Shown: positions 12,013-22,736 of the stretch, in pieces
How the letters are laid out: every line of letters starts with the position of its first letter
Numbering within the stretch: the first letter of the stretch is position 1
Source: Adineta steineri
Lineage: Eukaryota; Rotifera; Eurotatoria; Adinetida; Adinetidae
Reading direction: 5' to 3'
DNA length: 64,000 nt
Assembly: GCA_905250115.1 (NCBI GenBank)
Contig: CAJNOI010000098.1
Coordinates: forward strand, 132,688-196,687
Translations under genes and position numbers: made by a program
Notes under the pieces: generated by a model
What the model saw: only the letters and a program-made list of their open reading frames with translations
What the model was told of the DNA's origin: nothing
The model's database searches: none

Positions 12013-12800
12013 TAATTTCATTTAAAGTAAATAATAAATATGATTTAAACAAGCTTTTCATCAAGCGAATTTGTATAGTATCTATAATCATATTAGATAA
12101 ACTAAAATCTATATTAGGATGCATTAGTGTGAATGTCAATGTGGGTACTAATTAATCGTCATCCTATCTTTTCAAGGTTGCTGGTATAGTGTTTTAAACT
12201 TCATTTTATAATATTTACTGATAAGATAATTCATATAAATACATGAACACAAAAAAAATATGATAAGTTTACGAAAGATTTTGCGTCGAGTATAAAGACA
12301 TTTTTTAACAACACATTACTCGACGCATTTAGAAAATGTTGCTAAGATTTGAATGAAATTGAATTCTTCCAGAAATCATTATGTGCTAATGGCTGTTCTT
12401 ATACTGAAAAAAGGATTCATTCATTTCTTCAAGATAATAATTTTTTTTTGAATAATTTTTATTTTAATAAAACAAAAAACAAGAATGAAATATAGAGACG
12501 AAAAAGCACAATATTTTATCGCGTGAGTAATAATAAAAGAGAGAAATGAAATTGAAGAAAGAAAAAAAAAAGAAAACACACACACACACGTGGTATATAG
12601 TATTATTATATGTCTCCTCTTTATATACTAAAGTAGAGGAGAATGTTAATCATAATAATAATAATATTGATACTTGTTCTTGTTTAAACTGCGGAAGGAC
12701 ATTGACGATAAAAAAAAAAAGAAAAATTAAACAAAACATAAGACGAGACGACAATTAATTGTAAAAACGTATTTTAAAAGGCATGTATGTCCGGGTTGGT
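12013..12800. other. Intergenic spacer with low-complexity tracts
   Basis: This lies between convergent genes. It holds A-rich tracts and a short (CA)n run at about 12576-12590, then the probable 3' UTR of the minus-strand LRR gene. No coding or RNA feature is visible. Confidence 0.4.
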
Positions 12801-14825
12801 TTATACTTTTTGTTCGGTGGTTGCTGCTGGAGTATATCCTTTTTTGTTACCACCTGCAGCACGTCGTTTACGTAAAAGCATAATGATTAAACCAATAAGG
12901 AGAGCACCAATAATTGCTGCACCTATAATTATAATTGGTATCCAACTCATTTTTTTCTTTGGTGGTACTGGTGTAATATCTGCATTAGATGAATCTGTTG
13001 CATCTTCTTCTGCATCACGTCCATCTGGTCGAGCAGTTGCTGAATCAGGTTGTAATTCTTCGCTATCTTGTCCTCCTTGGTAACCATCATCGATCGAATA
13101 AGGAGAAGGAACAGTAGTAGTAATATCAATTGGATTCTGATCCCAGATATCTTGTGTGACTCTTTGCGTTGTTGCTTCTGCTTCATTATCTGGTACATCA
13201 TAATCTTCATCATCCAATAAATTTTCATCTGTAGTTGAAGGATCAGAGTAAGGTTTTTCAGTTTGACTGTTGCCAACGTTTGATTGATAATAATTTGGAT
13301 CCTCCCATGGATTTTCATATTTAGGTGAAGGATCAGGATAAGGTTTCTCAGTTTGACTGTTGTCGACATTTGATGAGTGATCATATGTATCTTGTGGTTT
13401 ATAAGGTTCATTTGGTGAATGTGGACGTTCATGTTCACCACCAGGTCGTCGATTATCTTCTTCTGATTGTTGCTGATGTTGTTGTTGTGGAGCAGCGTTT
13501 TGTAGTTTCTGTTGATCTTGATGTGCTACTTGAAATGGTGCAGTGTACACTCGTGGATCACGTTCAAGCAAAGCATTTGTACCATCAGAACGTCGGATAG
13601 GTGGTGGTGGATTAAATGTATTTGTATCTGCGTTATAATTATTTTTAATTACAGCACATGATGAATGTGCACAATCCTGGGCATTACATGGCACTCGTCC
13701 AGCAGCTGTATCCAAATAAGCCTGTACACATGTACATTCTCGATCATCTTGTATGGCTTGAATAGCAACTTGTCCATTAGCTAATTTTTCAATTAATTTA
13801 CATTGTGTCTTTTCATCTAATTTTTCAATATTTGTTTCAAATTCTTTAAGATTTGGTAATTTATTGAAAAGATCTAAATTTGGTTGTGAATCTTTGATTG
13901 TTAATTTTTCTAAGTGGGTTAAACCATCAAATGCTTGTAAATCAATGCCTTTATCACTTTGAACTGATAAAGTATGTATATTAGGAAATTGACGAAAAGC
14001 ATTTGCTGGTATACGATCTGGACTATGAACACGTAATTCACCTAAATTAGCATAATTTGATGGATGTTCACTATTAAAATTAGTTAAAGAAAGAGCATTA
14101 ATAGTTAATTCATGTACTGGATAAACAGGAAAATTTTGTACTGATAATGAATCAGCTTGTTTAGCTAATTCTAAATGAGCAATAGTTCCTGTAAATGGTT
14201 GTGAAACATCTGAATGTACATCAAAACCACTTAAATGTAGAAATTTGATATTAGCATCCTTAAATAATTCTTGAAATGTACCAAAAAATGGATATAATGC
14301 ATAAATTTCTAATGAATTAGCATTTAAATTTTGAAATAAATTTGGATTATTATTTGATGGTACATCAGGATTATAGATTTCTAATGCGAAATGTTTTTGT
14401 GCATCCGATGGTAAATCATCTGGAAATACTCGATTAAATATTGAAGGTGATGTTAAACGAAGTGAAGTAAATTTTTCAAATTTAATACGAAATTCAAAAT
14501 TATTTCCATCAGATTTATATAAATCTTTAATCGGTTCAAATGTACGGTCATTAACATTGATATCACGCGGAGCTGCGATAACTAATTCAACAGATTGATA
14601 TTTTTGTTTTTCATTTTCTATAATATTTATGGGTGATGGTAATTCATGATCAATTGTACATGTGACACGATAATATGAACATTTACAATCGAAACCAGTT
14701 ATAGCTTCACAATGTTGAGGATTAAGTTGTCGACGTACGAGATTTTTTCGCTTAGTTAATGTTGATGATGATGTTGATAATGATATGACTAATAATAAAC
14801 ATAATAACGCTGTGTTGCGCAACAT
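12801..14825 (-). CDS. Single-pass membrane protein with leucine-rich-repeat ectodomain
   Basis: An uninterrupted frame of 674 residues. It starts with a clear signal peptide (MLRNTALLCLLLVISLSTSSS), then a Cys-flanked N-cap (HCEAITGFDCKCSYYRVTC). A degenerate LRR region follows at about residues 80-345, with segments such as LGELRVHSPDRIPANAFRQFPNIHTL, and a Cys-rich C-cap (CTCVQAYLDTAAGRVPCNAQDC) at about 365-390. Residues about 430-600 are Pro/Gln/Glu/Asp-rich and likely an extended stalk, containing a repeated unit (NSQTEKPYPDPS / NSQTEKPYSDPS). One membrane helix (WIPIIIIGAAIIGALLIGLIIMLL) lies at about 630-655, followed by a short basic tail. It is plausibly a cell-surface adhesion or receptor-like protein; no kinase or TIR domain is present, so signalling is not implied. 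The ATG at 14825 is the only start that retains the signal peptide. Confidence 0.78.
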   Translation of the reverse strand: MLRNTALLCLLLVISLSTSSSTLTKRKNLVRRQLNPQHCEAITGFDCKCSYYRVTCTIDHELPSPINIIENEKQKYQSVELVIAAPRDINVNDRTFEPIKDLYKSDGNNFEFRIKFEKFTSLRLTSPSIFNRVFPDDLPSDAQKHFALEIYNPDVPSNNNPNLFQNLNANSLEIYALYPFFGTFQELFKDANIKFLHLSGFDVHSDVSQPFTGTIAHLELAKQADSLSVQNFPVYPVHELTINALSLTNFNSEHPSNYANLGELRVHSPDRIPANAFRQFPNIHTLSVQSDKGIDLQAFDGLTHLEKLTIKDSQPNLDLFNKLPNLKEFETNIEKLDEKTQCKLIEKLANGQVAIQAIQDDRECTCVQAYLDTAAGRVPCNAQDCAHSSCAVIKNNYNADTNTFNPPPPIRRSDGTNALLERDPRVYTAPFQVAHQDQQKLQNAAPQQQHQQQSEEDNRRPGGEHERPHSPNEPYKPQDTYDHSSNVDNSQTEKPYPDPSPKYENPWEDPNYYQSNVGNSQTEKPYSDPSTTDENLLDDEDYDVPDNEAEATTQRVTQDIWDQNPIDITTTVPSPYSIDDGYQGGQDSEELQPDSATARPDGRDAEEDATDSSNADITPVPPKKKMSWIPIIIIGAAIIGALLIGLIIMLLRKRRAAGGNKKGYTPAATTEQKV

Positions 14826-15517
14826 TTTTTTTTTTAATTCGCCTAGAGTTTAAGGTTGGAATAACGAAATGTTGACAATAAGTGATAGAATAAGTATACT
14901 ATCTACACAAATATATTCGAATTAAACTAGTAGAATAGACAATAAATGTCGATGTTTACACCGACTGACAACCTTGGATTGTAATCTATTGCCTACTTTG
15001 TTTTCAACGTTATGTAAATGTAATGTTTACTTCTTTTTTTTTTTTTGCTTCGTTTTCGCCACAATTTTTTCTTTTCTTTTCAAACAATAAAGGTGGTAGG
15101 CTTCATACACATGTAAAATGAATTACCAATCACTTTTGCTTTTTATGGTTTTCTTCTGTATGAAACGAAGGCAATACATATTGACAACTCGTTTATGCAA
15201 AAAAAAGTGTAATATATTTTTGTTTTTCTTTCATTGTACATTTTTTTTATAAGAAAAAAACAAAGTATCGAATTGTAGTCATTACTCAATCTTTGTCAAT
15301 ATTAATCATAAGCGCAGTATGAAAAAATAAATTTGTTTTTTTGTATTTTTAGAATAAGTAATTGCATCATACGACACGTAACCAGTATTCAGTACTTTTT
15401 TTATCGTTATCATCGTTTACGTTTAATATTGTATTATTTTATAACGGAATTATTATATTTATCATAAAAAAAACAGTAAAAGCATAATATAATGCAGTGT
15501 AATCTCAATTCTTAAAA
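14826..15517. other. Divergent intergenic/promoter region
   Basis: About 690 bp between two genes transcribed away from each other, so it should contain both promoters. It is rich in long T and A tracts (for example at 15032-15047 and 15241-15251). No defined regulatory motif could be supported. Confidence 0.4.
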
Positions 15518-16564
15518 ATGCTGAATCAGATACATGAGTCATCTATTTTGTCTGATTTATTAACAATAATCGTCACAACTTCACCTGTTCCTTCTGCTCC
15601 GTCATCTGATCTGATTCAAAAAATTCTTGCATCATTACCGAGTTCGTTATCAAAAGTACCCGTTATCATTACTTTTGATAATTTTACTGTTGCCTCAGAT
15701 GAATCTGGTAGGTTAAAAAAAGGATGTATTCCTCAGGACCTAGCCAATCGATATTCTGCTTATATTGAAAATGTTCAGAGATTATTCGGCGATGTTTCTT
15801 GTTTATCGTATGATGAGGAAAGTATGATTTCAACTACTTTAGATCGTAATGTGACCTTTCTCATATCGAAAAAACGCAATGGGTTTGCATTCAGTGTCAA
15901 AAATGCATTAAATTATGTGAAAACAGCATATGTTATGATTCTACAACATGATTGGATTTTTGAATTTCATCCACCTATATTTGATCTTCTGTCAATTTTA
16001 AAGAACGAAAATGAAATACAATACATTGGTTTTATCGCACGCATGTCATTAAACTATGAAATAAGTAGAGGTCATACACATCCATATTATCGTCATATTT
16101 TCTTGCAATCTCGAAATATCCGATCAGATCGTCCCTTTAGCAATGATTTAATCGCTTGTCTACATTGGTTTGATAGACCACATTTATGTTCGGTCGAAAC
16201 ATATCGTCAAATTTTTGCTATGCCACTTATAAAAAGAGGAGACTTTATTGAAGATACATTTGGTATTGAGTATATGCAAAGTATAACAAATTCACTAACA
16301 AAAGAAGCTGCATTTGAAAAATGGAAACATTGGGGAGCATGGATGTATTATCCTGATAATGGAAAAACGATTACTGTTCGTCATTTACATGGTAGAAAAA
16401 ATTTGTTAGGTGAAAAACAAGAACAAATGATTAAAAATAAAATTCAATCGAATATGGGGAAGCATACTAATTTATCTAGAGAACAAAACAAGATATTGAG
16501 TGAAGATTTTGACGAGAATGATATCACTCATGATAGAATGTATTTAGATGAAATTTATATGTGA
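15518..16564 (+). CDS. Putative nucleotide-sugar glycosyltransferase (GT-A-like), cytosolic or partial
   Basis: A single exon of 348 residues without signal peptide or membrane helix. The N-terminal third reads like the start of a GT-A fold: a hydrophobic strand LLTIIVTTSPVPSAPSSDLI, a second strand VPVIITFDNF, and then FSVKNALNYVKTAYVMILQHDWIFEF. The last is the expected strand-acid-loop where QHDW would stand in for the metal-binding DxD motif. Downstream blocks IGFIARMSLNYE, GDFIEDTFGIEYM and the C-terminal VRHLHGRKN (a late His) complete the look of a sugar-nucleotide transferase. I recall similar proteins in algae and bdelloids but cannot name the CAZy family or acceptor. The start ATG 15518 precedes the first beta strand by about 15 residues, which is reasonable. 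Confidence in a real gene is high, in the function moderate. Confidence 0.55.
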   Translation: MLNQIHESSILSDLLTIIVTTSPVPSAPSSDLIQKILASLPSSLSKVPVIITFDNFTVASDESGRLKKGCIPQDLANRYSAYIENVQRLFGDVSCLSYDEESMISTTLDRNVTFLISKKRNGFAFSVKNALNYVKTAYVMILQHDWIFEFHPPIFDLLSILKNENEIQYIGFIARMSLNYEISRGHTHPYYRHIFLQSRNIRSDRPFSNDLIACLHWFDRPHLCSVETYRQIFAMPLIKRGDFIEDTFGIEYMQSITNSLTKEAAFEKWKHWGAWMYYPDNGKTITVRHLHGRKNLLGEKQEQMIKNKIQSNMGKHTNLSREQNKILSEDFDENDITHDRMYLDEIYM

Positions 16565-16899
16565 GTTATTTCGTCATTAGAATGAGGAAAATAAACAGAA
16601 TATTTTGTTATCATTTTTTTTATACTTCTATGAATTAAAAAATCTAGTTAAAATAAAAAAAGAAATAATCATATTTTTTTCTTAAACTGTTAATGAACAT
16701 CAAGTTTTGTCGTTGTCAAATGTTAGACGACATAAAGAAGAATATGGAGAATCGGTTTATTTAAGGTTAGTTAAAATTATGCTAGAGAAACCAGTCATCG
16801 TTCTGAAAGTTAATGTTTATTTGAATAGATATTATCCACCTACAACAACAATTAATCTATGAACAAGCTGGAAATTATGATGATCCACTTCGTTGTCCA
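16565..16899. other. Spacer with weak coding-like fragments on the plus strand
   Basis: Between 16715 and 16935 short plus-strand stretches look faintly coding (for example RRHKEEYGESVYLR, and YEQAGNYDDPLRCPV around 16855-16900). They are in different frames and no family was recognised. They may be remnants of a decayed gene. Confidence 0.2.
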
Positions 16900-17473
16900 G
16901 TAAAATTATGTAATGTACCTGAATCACCACTTTGGTTTTTGTCTCATTATCTTTTGTTGATCAGGTTTTAATAGAATACGAATCATTTTTCCATCAGGTA
17001 AAATACAAAAATGTAAATATTTGAAAGAACATGATTGATTAATATTTTCTAAATGTTTTGGTAATTCTCCCACACTATACCAACAAGGTGGAAGTATTTC
17101 AGGTCGAATTGAAATTAATTGTTTGTGCTGGTTTTTCTATATGTAAATATCGTAGATTAATTCATTTTGATAAACGTAATGAAATAATTTGATTGGCAAA
17201 ATGTGAAAAAGATTTCATATGAAATATATCTTTTGAAGGTATATCAATAGAAAAATGAACAAAATTTATAATTTCATTTATTCGACGATTATTAAGAAAA
17301 TAAAATGCGAAATAAATATTAATTAAACGTATATAATTTTCAAATAAATCTAATAAAATTTCATTGGGTAATTGTTCGAAATATCTAATTAATTTGATAT
17401 ATAGACAGAAGAAAAAACCTAATCTATTACGTACAATCTTCAGTTGTTTTATTTTATCAAGGATGTTTGTCAT
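16900..17473 (-). pseudogene. F-box / LRR protein fragment, degraded
   Basis: On the minus strand 17473-17162 encodes a recognisable F-box of the type common in bdelloids: FEQLPNEILLDLFENYI, then IYFAFYFLNNRRINEII, followed by beta-rich text ending NQIISLRLSK and a stop. Beyond it, toward 16900, the same strand gives leucine-rich remnants in shifted frames (RYLHIEKPAQTINF; ELPKHLENINQSCSFKYLHFC), as expected for the LRR-like part of such proteins. Internal stops and shifts plus the lack of splice signals indicate a pseudogene of an SCF-adaptor-type protein. The N-terminal segment before the F-box is atypically hydrophobic. Confidence 0.5.
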
Positions 17474-18592
17474 ATGTTTTCTTTTCTTTTCTTTTTATCC
17501 AATAAAAATAGAAAAGAATAGGCGCATAGTTTCTATAATCGAAGGATGAATAAATAAGAAATTATTATTTAGTATGTATATATAGTAAGAATGAAAATTT
17601 ATTTCTATTTATTTCATGATAACTAAATAGGATTTTGTTCTGATTATTTTCTTGATATGTTATATTTATTGTTTCACAGATACGAAAATTACATTTACAA
17701 TTAAACAGTAAGCGTTTCAAAAATATAATAAATATTAACTTTGACAATTGAATAATGTCTAAGATGCAATAGAATTTTTACAAGATTTTGAATCAAATGA
17801 AAAAAGAATATACTTTAAACTACTTACTATTACATAATAATTTTATGAGTAGATGAATGCCGAAATATTATTTGAAAAAAAGATATAATGAATATGTTCA
17901 TCCAATGAGTTTAAATCAATGCTAGTTATCTAGATTACAGTGTTTTTTTTCACCAATACTTGATACTTTCACATCCATAAATACATATCTTTCAAAAAAT
18001 TTATATCAATACGTCATGAATGATAGATGTGGTAACATCAAGAGACATGATTTTATTAACACGAACAGGAACCATAAGATAGTATAAATGAAATATCACG
18101 AATATGATCTTAAAGTCAAATTTTAACAAAAGAAAAAGTATATCAATATACAACTATACACAGATATTTCAAAAAGAGTATCCTATATATCTTCTCTATC
18201 GATTTGTTCTCTTTCGTTAAAATGCACAATTGTATAGAAAACAGTTAAGCCGAATAACGGTATTTTGTTTCACGCATCTACATTCATATTTTGCCGTTCG
18301 TTGATATATTTGTAGATTTAATATTGTTCTTATTTACAGATAAAGGGTGTTTCAGTAGTTCTGAAGTACTTTTAAAATGTTTCGTTCTCGCGTTTAACAA
18401 AAGCAAACTCTTTGAAAATTTCAGAGATTATTAACAATGTTAAGTACTACATTACTACAAAGTTTCAGGTCTGCAGCTTTTACTATGGATGAGAAGCATT
18501 AATAACATTGTCCCGAACATTTTTCTGTATTCTGGCTCTGTTAGAATGACTCGGCTTAGGTAGATGATAAAATCTTGAATTTTTTTTCAAAA
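17474..18592. other. Intergenic, no gene seen
   Basis: AT-rich. From about 18342 (AAAGGGTGTTTCAG) the composition changes and the sequence looks like the start of a repetitive unit continuing into the repeats at 18593, but no matching terminus was found. Confidence 0.3.
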
Positions 18593-18976
18593 GATGCGCC
18601 GTTAAAAGATCTACAAAACAATGTAATAACAAACCTCTATTGAATTATTTTTATACTTAAAATGAATAAGCTACATGTTAGTACGACCTTCCACCATACT
18701 CTGCGTAATACAAAAAAGTTTGCAAAATTTCTTTGATTTTCATGTATCTCAGCTTGAGAAAATGATAAAACTTGATTTTTTTCAAAAGATGCGCCGTCAA
18801 AAGTTCTACAAACGCTGCATAAACAAAGTCCTATTGAAAAACAAAAAAGTCTTCCAAACCTTTTTTTATTATGATGAGAAGTCATACTATCATGTAACTT
18901 TTTCATTTTTAGTATAAATACAAGTCAATAGAGAGTTGTTGTTATATTTTTTTGTAGAACTTTTGATGGTGCTATC
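18593..18976. repeat. Direct and inverted repeat cluster (about 195-bp spacing)
   Basis: A 22-nt motif, GATGCGCCGTTAAAAGATCT followed by AC, at 18593-18614 recurs at 18788-18809 with two differences. It is preceded in both cases by GATAAAA-CTTGA-TTTTTTTCAAAA, so a longer diverged direct repeat is present. The same motif recurs inverted at 18954-18976 (GTAGAACTTTTGATGGTGC), so copies two and three could fold into a stem. This suggests a non-autonomous, MITE-like or foldback element; no coding part is seen. Confidence 0.5.
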
Positions 18977-19123
18977 ATCAAACGAAAAAATTAAGCGAAG
19001 AATTCATCTATGTGGTACATCGCATGTGTCACTTTCTATATAGGATATATATGAATATAATAATTTATAATGATACAACGTTTTTCTCTCGCTTTGTTCT
19101 CAACGCTAGTAGACATCGAACTA

Positions 19124-20534
19124 GTGTGAAGCTGGCACGAAAAGAGAAAAATTCTCATTGGCTAAGAATTAATTAATCATAAAATCAGAACTACGAAAGC
19201 ATCATTGTAGAGTACAGAAATATGGACATGGCTGTCCTTAGTAACTTAATAACAGCACGCTAATTCTGTTAATCTGAAAATCATTGAAGTACATCTAGTA
19301 TTCTTGCGAAGAATATACTCACAGATCTTTACCACATTATACGATATAAATAGAGAATGCATATTATTTGGAACCATTATCATGTTTTTTTGATAGACAA
19401 AATAGAATATATCGATAAACATGAATATTTATATAGGTATAGAAGCGAAAGAAAAGAGATTGAACGAGTTACAAGACTGCATCATATTCTGTGCTGTTGA
19501 AATGGCAATAGTAAAGAAGCAATCTGTTGAAAGGTTAATCAGACGAAATCTAAACATATTCGATATTAAAAACTGACATTCGTAGGTTTACGAATAATTG
19601 GATTTTTACAATAAATCTTTCCTTACTCTTTCTTAATATTGAAAGATAGTTTAGAAAAAGATACTCTAAAGAAAAATTTATGGTACAATATCAGTTTTAC
19701 GACACGAAAGAGAATATTGAACCGTACGTTCCAATCATATTCTTCATACAACTTACTGATGACTGACAGTTGTGTTATCTTCTCAATAGAATTGTATTGT
19801 TCTTTTTCATACAGCTACAAAAAAAGAGATAGAAAATAAAGAAAACTTGTGCGTAATTCAATTACATATTTGCTAAACGCACTACAGTACTCGATAAAGA
19901 CGCTTTTGTAATATAGTTGTAAAGAAAATCTTTCCTTTAGGGAGCATGGCCGAGAGAGACTAAACATACTATTCGATAGACAATGAAATTCTGTTTCTAG
20001 CGAACTAGTTTAGAACAATGGGCCATACTTTGGACAAAAAAAAAAGTTTTTTTCTTTTCATTGAGCAATAGTGCATTGGAAGATATGATTGAAGAGAAAA
20101 CCTTCTTGTAAGAAAATATGGCCGGGAGAAACTGACTATACTGTTCGATAGAGAATTAAATTCTGTATTTAATAAGCTAGTTTAAAAGAGCCGGTCATAC
20201 TTTGAAAGAAAAAAATTCCTTTTTTTTCTTTTGATTTATCAATACTGAACTGGAAGATATGCTTAAAAGGAGAATCTTCTTCTTAGGAAAGTTGATCTGT
20301 AGAGACGGAGTATACCATTCGATAGAAAAGGAAATTCTATATCTGACGAATGAGTTTAAGAGAGCACTAGATGCTCGGTTTTTTAGGAAGATGTGTTGGA
20401 AAGTATTTTGAATTTTGCATGGTAACTAAGGTTGTTGAGTTGGTATTCTGTGGATTGTTGGTGGTATTTTGTGCTTGTCGTCTGATTGGATGTTAGTTCT
20501 GAGAATGTGATTGGTTTTCGTGCTAACTTCACAC
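19124..20534. mobile_element. Possible non-autonomous DNA element with terminal inverted repeats
   Basis: A 20-nt sequence GTGTGAAGCTGGCACGAAAA at 19124-19143 is present inverted at 20515-20534 with 18 of 20 matches, and the flanks carry related ATC/CTAGTAG text on the outer side. Between them lie about 1.4 kb without a transposase, including a tandem array. Termini and target-site duplication could not be fixed, and the superfamily is unknown. The right end lies about 70 bp before the start codon of the TLC-domain gene. Confidence 0.42.
19921..20380. repeat. Tandem repeat, about 172-174 bp unit, about 2.5 copies
   Basis: The landmark TTCGATAGA/TTCGATAGAA recurs at 19972, 20144 and 20318 (spacings 172 and 174). 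Upstream of each is a related block (AGCATGGCCGAG, AATATGGCCGGG, GTTGATCTGTAG), and downstream a T-rich run then ATTGGAAGATATG / ACTGGAAGATATG. The copies have diverged substantially, so the duplication is not recent. The array sits inside the possible inverted-repeat element. Confidence 0.75.
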
Positions 20535-20604
20535 CGATCTAGTAGACCGTGACGACACGTTTTTACCATGTCGTACTGTTTTGTTTTTTATCATTATACT
20601 ATCG

Positions 20605-21495
20605 ATGTTGCTTGATGATCATGCTCGTTTTGAATGTAAGTTGTATATTTTGCTTTATCAATGTACATATATATGTAAGTAATATAGATCTTGGCAATAC
20701 ACCTTCACCGGATGTACCAATATATACAATAATATTTCTTTCAACAGTCGTAAACAGTTTAATTTTTTATTTATTACCATCGAAGTTAACACCATCACTT
20801 AAAACTTATGTTATTTCCACAATTCATGCAATTATATGTGTTTGTGGTGTTATAAATTTTTTTGTACGTTATTCAGTTAATTTAAAACAAATTAATCGAA
20901 CAGCTGGCGGGGGAATTTATGGAACTGGTGATGAAATTATGGCTTACAGTATATGTTATTCATTAGGTTATTTTATATATGATATATTATTAATGTTATT
21001 TTGTAAATCAGTAAGAACAACAGCAGCATTAGCACATCATATTATAATTCTTCTAGCGTTTTATGCTGGTTAGTTTTTTTTTAATTTTATATTTTATACG
21101 CTTGTTTTTGCATAATATATTGTATAGGTATAATAAATGGAATTTGTCATCCGTGTCATTTTTATTTACTTGCTGAAGAATTATCAACAATTCCATTAAA
21201 TTTAAAAGCATTATATCATAATCGTCCTCGTTTAGATGGTATTTTTGGATATTTATTTGTTTTTAGTTTCTTAGTAAGTCGTCTTATTTATGGATCGATT
21301 ATATGTGGATATGCTCTCTGTGCTGGACTCGATTTTTTTCAAATGGCATTTAATGCAGATGATTTAACAAGTATAGTTTTTGGATTAGTACAAGGAAGTT
21401 TAGGTTTCTTAACACGAGTACTTAATATTTATTGGACGGTTTTAATTGTACGAGAAGTATTACGTCCATCAAAACCAAAGAACAAATCTTTATAA
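20605..21495 (+). CDS. TLC-domain membrane protein (TRAM/LAG1/CLN8 family, TMEM136/TLCD-like)
   Basis: Three exons, 20605-20635, 20688-21068 and 21128-21495, join across 52- and 59-nt phase-1 introns to give about 259 residues. The short first exon (MLLDDHARFE) was chosen because it restores phase and yields the usual start before the first helix; the longer reading from a GTG at 20549 would translate the intron. The product has six or so hydrophobic helices and the TLC core: Y-F-I-Y-D-I-L-L in the middle, the His pair in AALAHHIIIL, and after the second intron INGICHPCHFYLLAEELSTIPLN, followed by RLIYGSI. In this family the core is linked to lipid or sterol sensing and sphingolipid metabolism in ER/plasma membrane. 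The lack of a ceramide-synthase Lag1 motif (HH-x-x-DD) makes ceramide synthesis unlikely. Confidence 0.78.
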
Positions 21496-22269
21496 CCTAT
21501 TTATTTTTCTAAAAAAGTCATATTACATTTTTTATTCTTTTTTCTATAAATTAATATATAAGATAGTCTTACATTGATCTTTTCTTTTTTATATAGTATA
21601 TATTTTGTTAAAAAGAACTTTATTCAATGATACTCGTATATCATAGTCTAATCGAGTTGCTATTAATAATTAGTGAGATCAAGAAAGATTTTGATGGTGA
21701 CATATGAAGTTTAAATTAAGAAAAACTATTTTAAAGTTTTTTTGAGTAGTGCGTAGTGATCTGAAGATAGACAATCAATCGTAGAATAATATTAATTTAT
21801 ATTAAGACATATATATACAACATCAACTCAGATTATCGAACAAAGATCGCGATGTCTTTAATGAACTCATTGTGAATTGAAATTTAAAAAAAAATATCAA
21901 TTTAATCGAAAAATAAAAATTACTCAAATTCAATTAACATTAATATTATCTGATAATTCATTCATTAGATTTTCCTGTTCTAAACTTTCAATTTTAATAT
22001 TTATTCGAATATGTAGATAAATAAATGTTTTATTTTCTCATATAAAAATAAAAAAATATCTGTATTTTCATTTAATATTGATTTATTAATACATCTAATA
22101 TGACGAAAACGATTATAAATTATTGAAATCATCATTCTACAACAAATTAAAACTACAGAAAATATAAATAAAATAAATACTAATGGACCAAGATATTTAT
22201 TAGTGCGTTGAACTGAAACATTGAAAAAAAGACGTCTATTTTAGTTACAAAGTGAATATAAATCTCACA
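21496..22269. other. Intergenic, no gene seen
   Basis: AT-rich 3' flank of the TLC gene followed by sequence with no recognised coding content. On the minus strand 22010-22210 has a few hydrophobic stretches in broken frames that may be leftover of the neighbouring NHL-protein fragment. Confidence 0.35.
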
Positions 22270-22440
22270 TGGATTGTTAAGGATTTGAAACTTTTGTACT
22301 CTGTTGTTATCATTATCAGAAATATACAGAGATCCGTTACTATCAAATACTATAGCCACAGGATAATTTAGTTGATTAGCAGTTGTTCCACTATATCCTG
22401 TACACGCTTCAATACACAAACCAGATGTTAAAGTCGGTCC
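22270..22440 (-). pseudogene. NHL-repeat fragment
   Basis: The minus strand encodes a single NHL blade of bdelloid type: GPTLTSGLCIEACTGYSG, then ANQLNYPVAIVFDSNGSLYI, then SDNDNNRVQKFQ. NHL blades form beta-propellers, normally six or seven in a row; here only one is present. It ends abruptly at about 22440, where composition changes, and downstream (below 22270) the frame loses the pattern. It is a broken piece of a larger gene. Confidence 0.65.
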
Positions 22441-22736
22441 CCATCTGACTATCGGTTACCGTTCTCATTTTATAACTTCAACAGTGTTTTGGGGTCCGCA
22501 TGGAGAGTGTACAAAAAACAAATGATTCGAAACAGTAACCGAGGGTTAAAGTAGTCAGTATTGAGCAGTTCCTTGCACACTTGTCGCAATGAAATCAAAA
22601 AGATTTTGCCGACGAAAAGTCACTAGAATGTTCTCAGATTAGTTTGAGAAGAAAAACGCATTTATAGTAATTTCAAAACTTAAAGCATTTATTTCCTCCG
22701 TTCAAAAAACTATAAATCGCTGTAAATGAAAAACCT
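22441..22736. other. Spacer with a short inverted repeat
   Basis: CGGTTACCGTTCTC near 22453 and its approximate reverse complement GAAACAGTAACCGAG near 22548 form an imperfect inverted repeat about 95 bp apart. The remainder is probably the 3' flank of the kinase gene. The base composition is less AT-rich than to the left. Confidence 0.35.

Noticed and set aside
12787-13083. 98-codon plus-strand frame
   Set aside because: Antisense to the LRR membrane protein, whose frame is far longer and has clear domains.
20549-20687. Longer N-terminus for the TLC protein from a GTG codon
   Set aside because: It translates a 52-nt intron with good splice sites; the spliced ATG start at 20605 gives the expected start.
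22441-22736. Short inverted repeat (CGGTTACCGTT / AACAGTAACCG) as a transposon end pair
   Set aside because: Only about 11-14 nt with mismatches and no target duplication; noted in the spacer entry only.
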